Shown piece by piece: positions 62,130 through 64,000 of a DNA stretch of 64,000 nucleotides. A program made the position numbers and the translations under genes. Within the stretch, counting starts at the first letter, position 1. The number at the start of each line of letters is the position of its first letter. Source of the DNA: HGM10766 sp900757295 (GTDB lineage Bacteria > Bacillota_I > Bacilli_A > RF39 > UBA660); contig DAJPHG010000001.1 in assembly GCA_025992315.1 (NCBI GenBank), positions 620,001-684,000 on the forward strand, in the 5' to 3' direction. The notes below the pieces were generated by a model that was given only the letters and a program-made list of their open reading frames with translations, had not been told where the DNA came from and ran no database searches.

Positions 62130-62852
62130 ATGAGGTTAAAAAGAAAAATTAATATTAAACTATATAATTTTTTACTGGTAATAATTGTTACTGTTATTTT
62201 ATTATCTTTCTTATTTATTCATTACTATAATAAAAGAATTAGTAATAAAATTATTAGTATTGCCCAAATTAAAATTAATGAATATAGCAATGATATTATA
62301 ATGGATTCGTTTAATAAACAAATTTTAGATGAACATGAAATAAATAATATTATAAAAATATCAAAGAATAAATCAGATGAAATTATAGCTGTTGACTTTG
62401 ATTTAAAAAAAGCATATTTAGTTTCAATGAATGTATCTAAAAATATTAGAGATTCTTTAAATAATTTAGAAAAACAAAATTTAAAAGAAGAATTTTTAGA
62501 CTATTATCAAAAAGATGGTTTTGTATTACTTTTACCAATTGGGTTAGCCAGTAAAAATATATATTTTTCTAATTTAGGTCCTAGAATTCCAGTTAGAATT
62601 AAATTTGTTGGCAATTTAACAACAGGTTTGCAAACAAAAATTAAGGAGTATGGTGTAAATAATTCATTGATTGAAGTTTATTTAAAATTATCGTTGAATG
62701 AAGAAATTATTGTGCCATATTCTTCTAAAAAAATTAATAATAGTTGTGAAATTTTATTATCTAGTCAGGTTATAGAAGGGATAGTTCCTAGTATTTATAA
62801 TGGTTTATTAGAAAAGAATAGTTCTTTAATAAATGTACCTTTAAATAATTAA
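62130..62852 (+). CDS. yunB: Sporulation protein YunB
   Basis: The 240-aa protein has one N-terminal helix (about 13-30), then an outward domain. The YunB pattern is present: NLGPRIPVRIKFVGNLTTGL, TKIKEYGVNNSLIEVYLKLS and EIIVPYSSKKI, with SQVIEGIVPSIYNG at the end. YunB is a mother-cell sporulation protein in Bacillus. The ATG at 62130 is only weakly preceded by a ribosome site (ATTATGAGG overlaps it). Confidence 0.82.
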   Translation: MRLKRKINIKLYNFLLVIIVTVILLSFLFIHYYNKRISNKIISIAQIKINEYSNDIIMDSFNKQILDEHEINNIIKISKNKSDEIIAVDFDLKKAYLVSMNVSKNIRDSLNNLEKQNLKEEFLDYYQKDGFVLLLPIGLASKNIYFSNLGPRIPVRIKFVGNLTTGLQTKIKEYGVNNSLIEVYLKLSLNEEIIVPYSSKKINNSCEILLSSQVIEGIVPSIYNGLLEKNSSLINVPLNN

Positions 62853-62886
62853 ATATGATATAATCTAGCTATAAGAAGGTGAATGT

Positions 62887-63543
62887 ATGGCAGATAGTGA
62901 GATATTAATAAATTTATTTAATAATAATAGTAATAATCATTTAAATAATAATGTTATACGTTTATTAAAAATTATATATAATAATTTAGATACAACAGAT
63001 AAAAATAAGTTAAACGATAATTTAAAAATCTATGGTATGAAACAAAGTGAATTAGATAAGTTTTATAAATATTTGGATAATTATAATAAGCAAAATGAAG
63101 TTAATGATTATTTAAGTGTTTATAAAATAATTATTGATATGATTAGATTAAAATATAGTGATAAATATATTAGTAATAAAGAAGTAAAAGAATATGAAAA
63201 AATATTTTTTGAAGGTAAAAATATTAATTCTTTAAATGATTATTGGGATAAAACTTTATATGAGATAAATTATAAATTTATAGATCAAAATATTAAAGAT
63301 ATTTATAATCCATATTCAATTTATACTAAAGGCAAGTCTATTAAAGATTTGAAAAAAAATTCTAAAATTTTTGAAAAGAATGAAAATAAACTAAATGAAT
63401 ATTTGGATAAAATTAATAAAAATGATGATAAAACAACTTTGAGTTCAGGTAATAAATATGTTGATATGTTATTAATTTTAGCAGTTGTTTCTACTCAAAT
63501 AATGCTTGGGTCACTTTTATTTGTTACGTTATTTAAGAGGTGA
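62887..63543 (+). CDS. C-terminally anchored hypothetical protein, 218 aa
   Basis: I do not recognise it. An Asn/Lys-rich cytoplasmic part (INLFNNNSNNHLNNNVIRLL) is followed by one C-terminal helix (about 194-215). AAGGTGA precedes the ATG. Its TGA overlaps the ribosome site of the YutD-like gene. Confidence 0.65.
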   Translation: MADSEILINLFNNNSNNHLNNNVIRLLKIIYNNLDTTDKNKLNDNLKIYGMKQSELDKFYKYLDNYNKQNEVNDYLSVYKIIIDMIRLKYSDKYISNKEVKEYEKIFFEGKNINSLNDYWDKTLYEINYKFIDQNIKDIYNPYSIYTKGKSIKDLKKNSKIFEKNENKLNEYLDKINKNDDKTTLSSGNKYVDMLLILAVVSTQIMLGSLLFVTLFKR

Positions 63544-63545
63544 AT

Positions 63546-63827
63546 ATGAAAATAGAAATAGAAAATTGTAATTATGAAATAATTAAAGATTATAATAATG
63601 CTTTTAATTTAGATGATTTAGTAAATAGATATACTTCTTATTTTGAAGATTATGATTATATCTTAGGAGATTATGCTTATGGAAAATTAAGATTGAAAGG
63701 TTTTAATAATAAAGAAAATCCTAATTTTAATAGTATAAATGATTATGCTAAAGTAGAAGAATATAGAAAAATAAATTGTGCTTATGGATGTAAGTATTTT
63801 ATATTAAAAAAAATAATAAAAAAATAG
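63546..63827 (+). CDS. YutD-like protein
   Basis: The 93-aa product has the pattern of Bacillus YutD: IEIENCNYEIIKDYNNAFNL, DDLVNRYTSYFEDYDYILGD, YAYGKLRLKGF, then a terminal INCAYGCKYFILKK. Cys in CAYGC match the family. The ATG at 63546 is chosen because AGAGGTGA sits just upstream; the GTG at 63540 lies inside this site. Confidence 0.85.
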   Translation: MKIEIENCNYEIIKDYNNAFNLDDLVNRYTSYFEDYDYILGDYAYGKLRLKGFNNKENPNFNSINDYAKVEEYRKINCAYGCKYFILKKIIKK

Positions 63828-63856
63828 TTGACGGCAAATGAATTTTATGCTATAGT
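63828..63856 (+). promoter_or_regulatory. Sigma-A promoter
   Basis: TTGACG (63828-63833) and TATAGT (63851-63856) with a 17-base spacer, 34 bases before the next start. Confidence 0.75.
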
Positions 63857-63890
63857 ATGTTCATAATTTTTTAAAGAAGGGGGAAATGTT

Positions 63891-64000
63891 ATGTTAATAC
63901 CATTACCAATTGATGAAAATATGGCAAAATTTATTGAGGAATGCGGTATACGTGTTATTAATGGAAATCACGTTCATTATTTAGATGTGCTTGCTGCTAA
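63891..64000 (+). CDS. Start of an unidentified gene, continues beyond the window
   Basis: An ATG at 63891 follows AAGGGGGAAA. The first 36 codons (MLIPLPIDENMAKFIEECGI) are open to the end. Strong promoter and ribosome site imply a real gene. Too short to name. Confidence 0.6.
   Translation, partial: MLIPLPIDENMAKFIEECGIRVINGNHVHYLDVLAA

Noticed and set aside
1..64000. Genetic code 4 (UGA = Trp) for the whole genome
   Set aside because: Many genes end in TGA exactly at the overlap with the next ATG (47255, 58782, 29253, 52887), and conserved genes such as trpS, addA and uppP read fully with standard stops.
1..64000. CRISPR arrays, insertion sequences or prophage structural genes
   Set aside because: No regularly spaced repeats, no transposase or integrase motifs and no phage structural proteins were seen on either strand.

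Overview
The window looks like the chromosome of a very AT-rich, low-GC Firmicute (Bacillota, Bacilli side). Strong GGAGG-type ribosome sites, 17-bp-spaced TTGACN/TATAAT promoters, U-tract terminators, tRNAs with encoded CCA, and a set of Bacilli-type sporulation genes (spmA-spmB, yunB, a CotF-like coat gene, a Cse60-like gene, a dacF/dacB-type carboxypeptidase) support this. UGA is a normal stop here: several genes end in TGA that overlaps the next ATG, and conserved genes carry TGG for Trp. The genome is probably from a spore-forming or formerly spore-forming uncultured gut-type lineage; genus cannot be read from this sequence.

Layout. 1-2.7 kb is a decaying accessory patch with three pseudogenes next to a hypothetical gene and a DUF805 gene. 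2.7-8.2 kb holds an HD-domain protein, an unknown protein, and a TetR repressor divergent from an ABC exporter pair. A tRNA-Thr at 8.25 kb starts another accessory stretch (8.3-14.8 kb). It contains a coiled-coil protein, a triple-repeat protein, and a cluster in which two paralogous unknown proteins flank a degenerate response-regulator receiver and a coiled-coil protein. 14.9-27.7 kb is mostly chromosomal: Cse60-like, MurJ/SpoVB-type flippase, trmB, a lipoprotein, ytxG/ytxH-like genes, two membrane-anchored cadherin-like surface proteins, an FtsW/RodA protein and a U32 peptidase-family protein. tRNA-His at 27.75 kb is followed by a compact cassette of unknown genes (27.9-30.2 kb). That cassette contains an apparent AUU start codon inside a hairpin and two proteins with a shared GDIN motif.

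30.3-44.4 kb is dominated by DNA-metabolism genes: a LigD-like phosphoesterase-polymerase without ligase, a divergent orphan GroEL, a radical-SAM/DUF4130 pair, AddB-AddA, small spore-coat-like proteins, and a SWIM-SNF2 helicase. 44.5-45.9 kb carries seven tRNA genes in two groups around a membrane thioredoxin, followed by a solitary MvaI/BcnI-like restriction endonuclease. 46.8-55.7 kb has nfeD-SPFH, a VTT-domain protein, rmuC, a phosphodiester glycosidase, uppP with a DUF6624 gene lacking a start, DUF3603, trpS and a lipoprotein. 55.7-64 kb has a GH25 lysozyme, a D,D-carboxypeptidase divergent from spmA-spmB-rluB, a zinc-ribbon membrane protein interrupted by an in-frame TGA, a ferredoxin, yunB, a YutD-like gene and the start of an unknown gene.

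Most worth a second look are the in-frame UGA at 60352, the tRNA-His cassette with its AUU start hairpin, the AUA-start GroEL, and the paralog/pseudo-receiver cluster at 10-13.6 kb.
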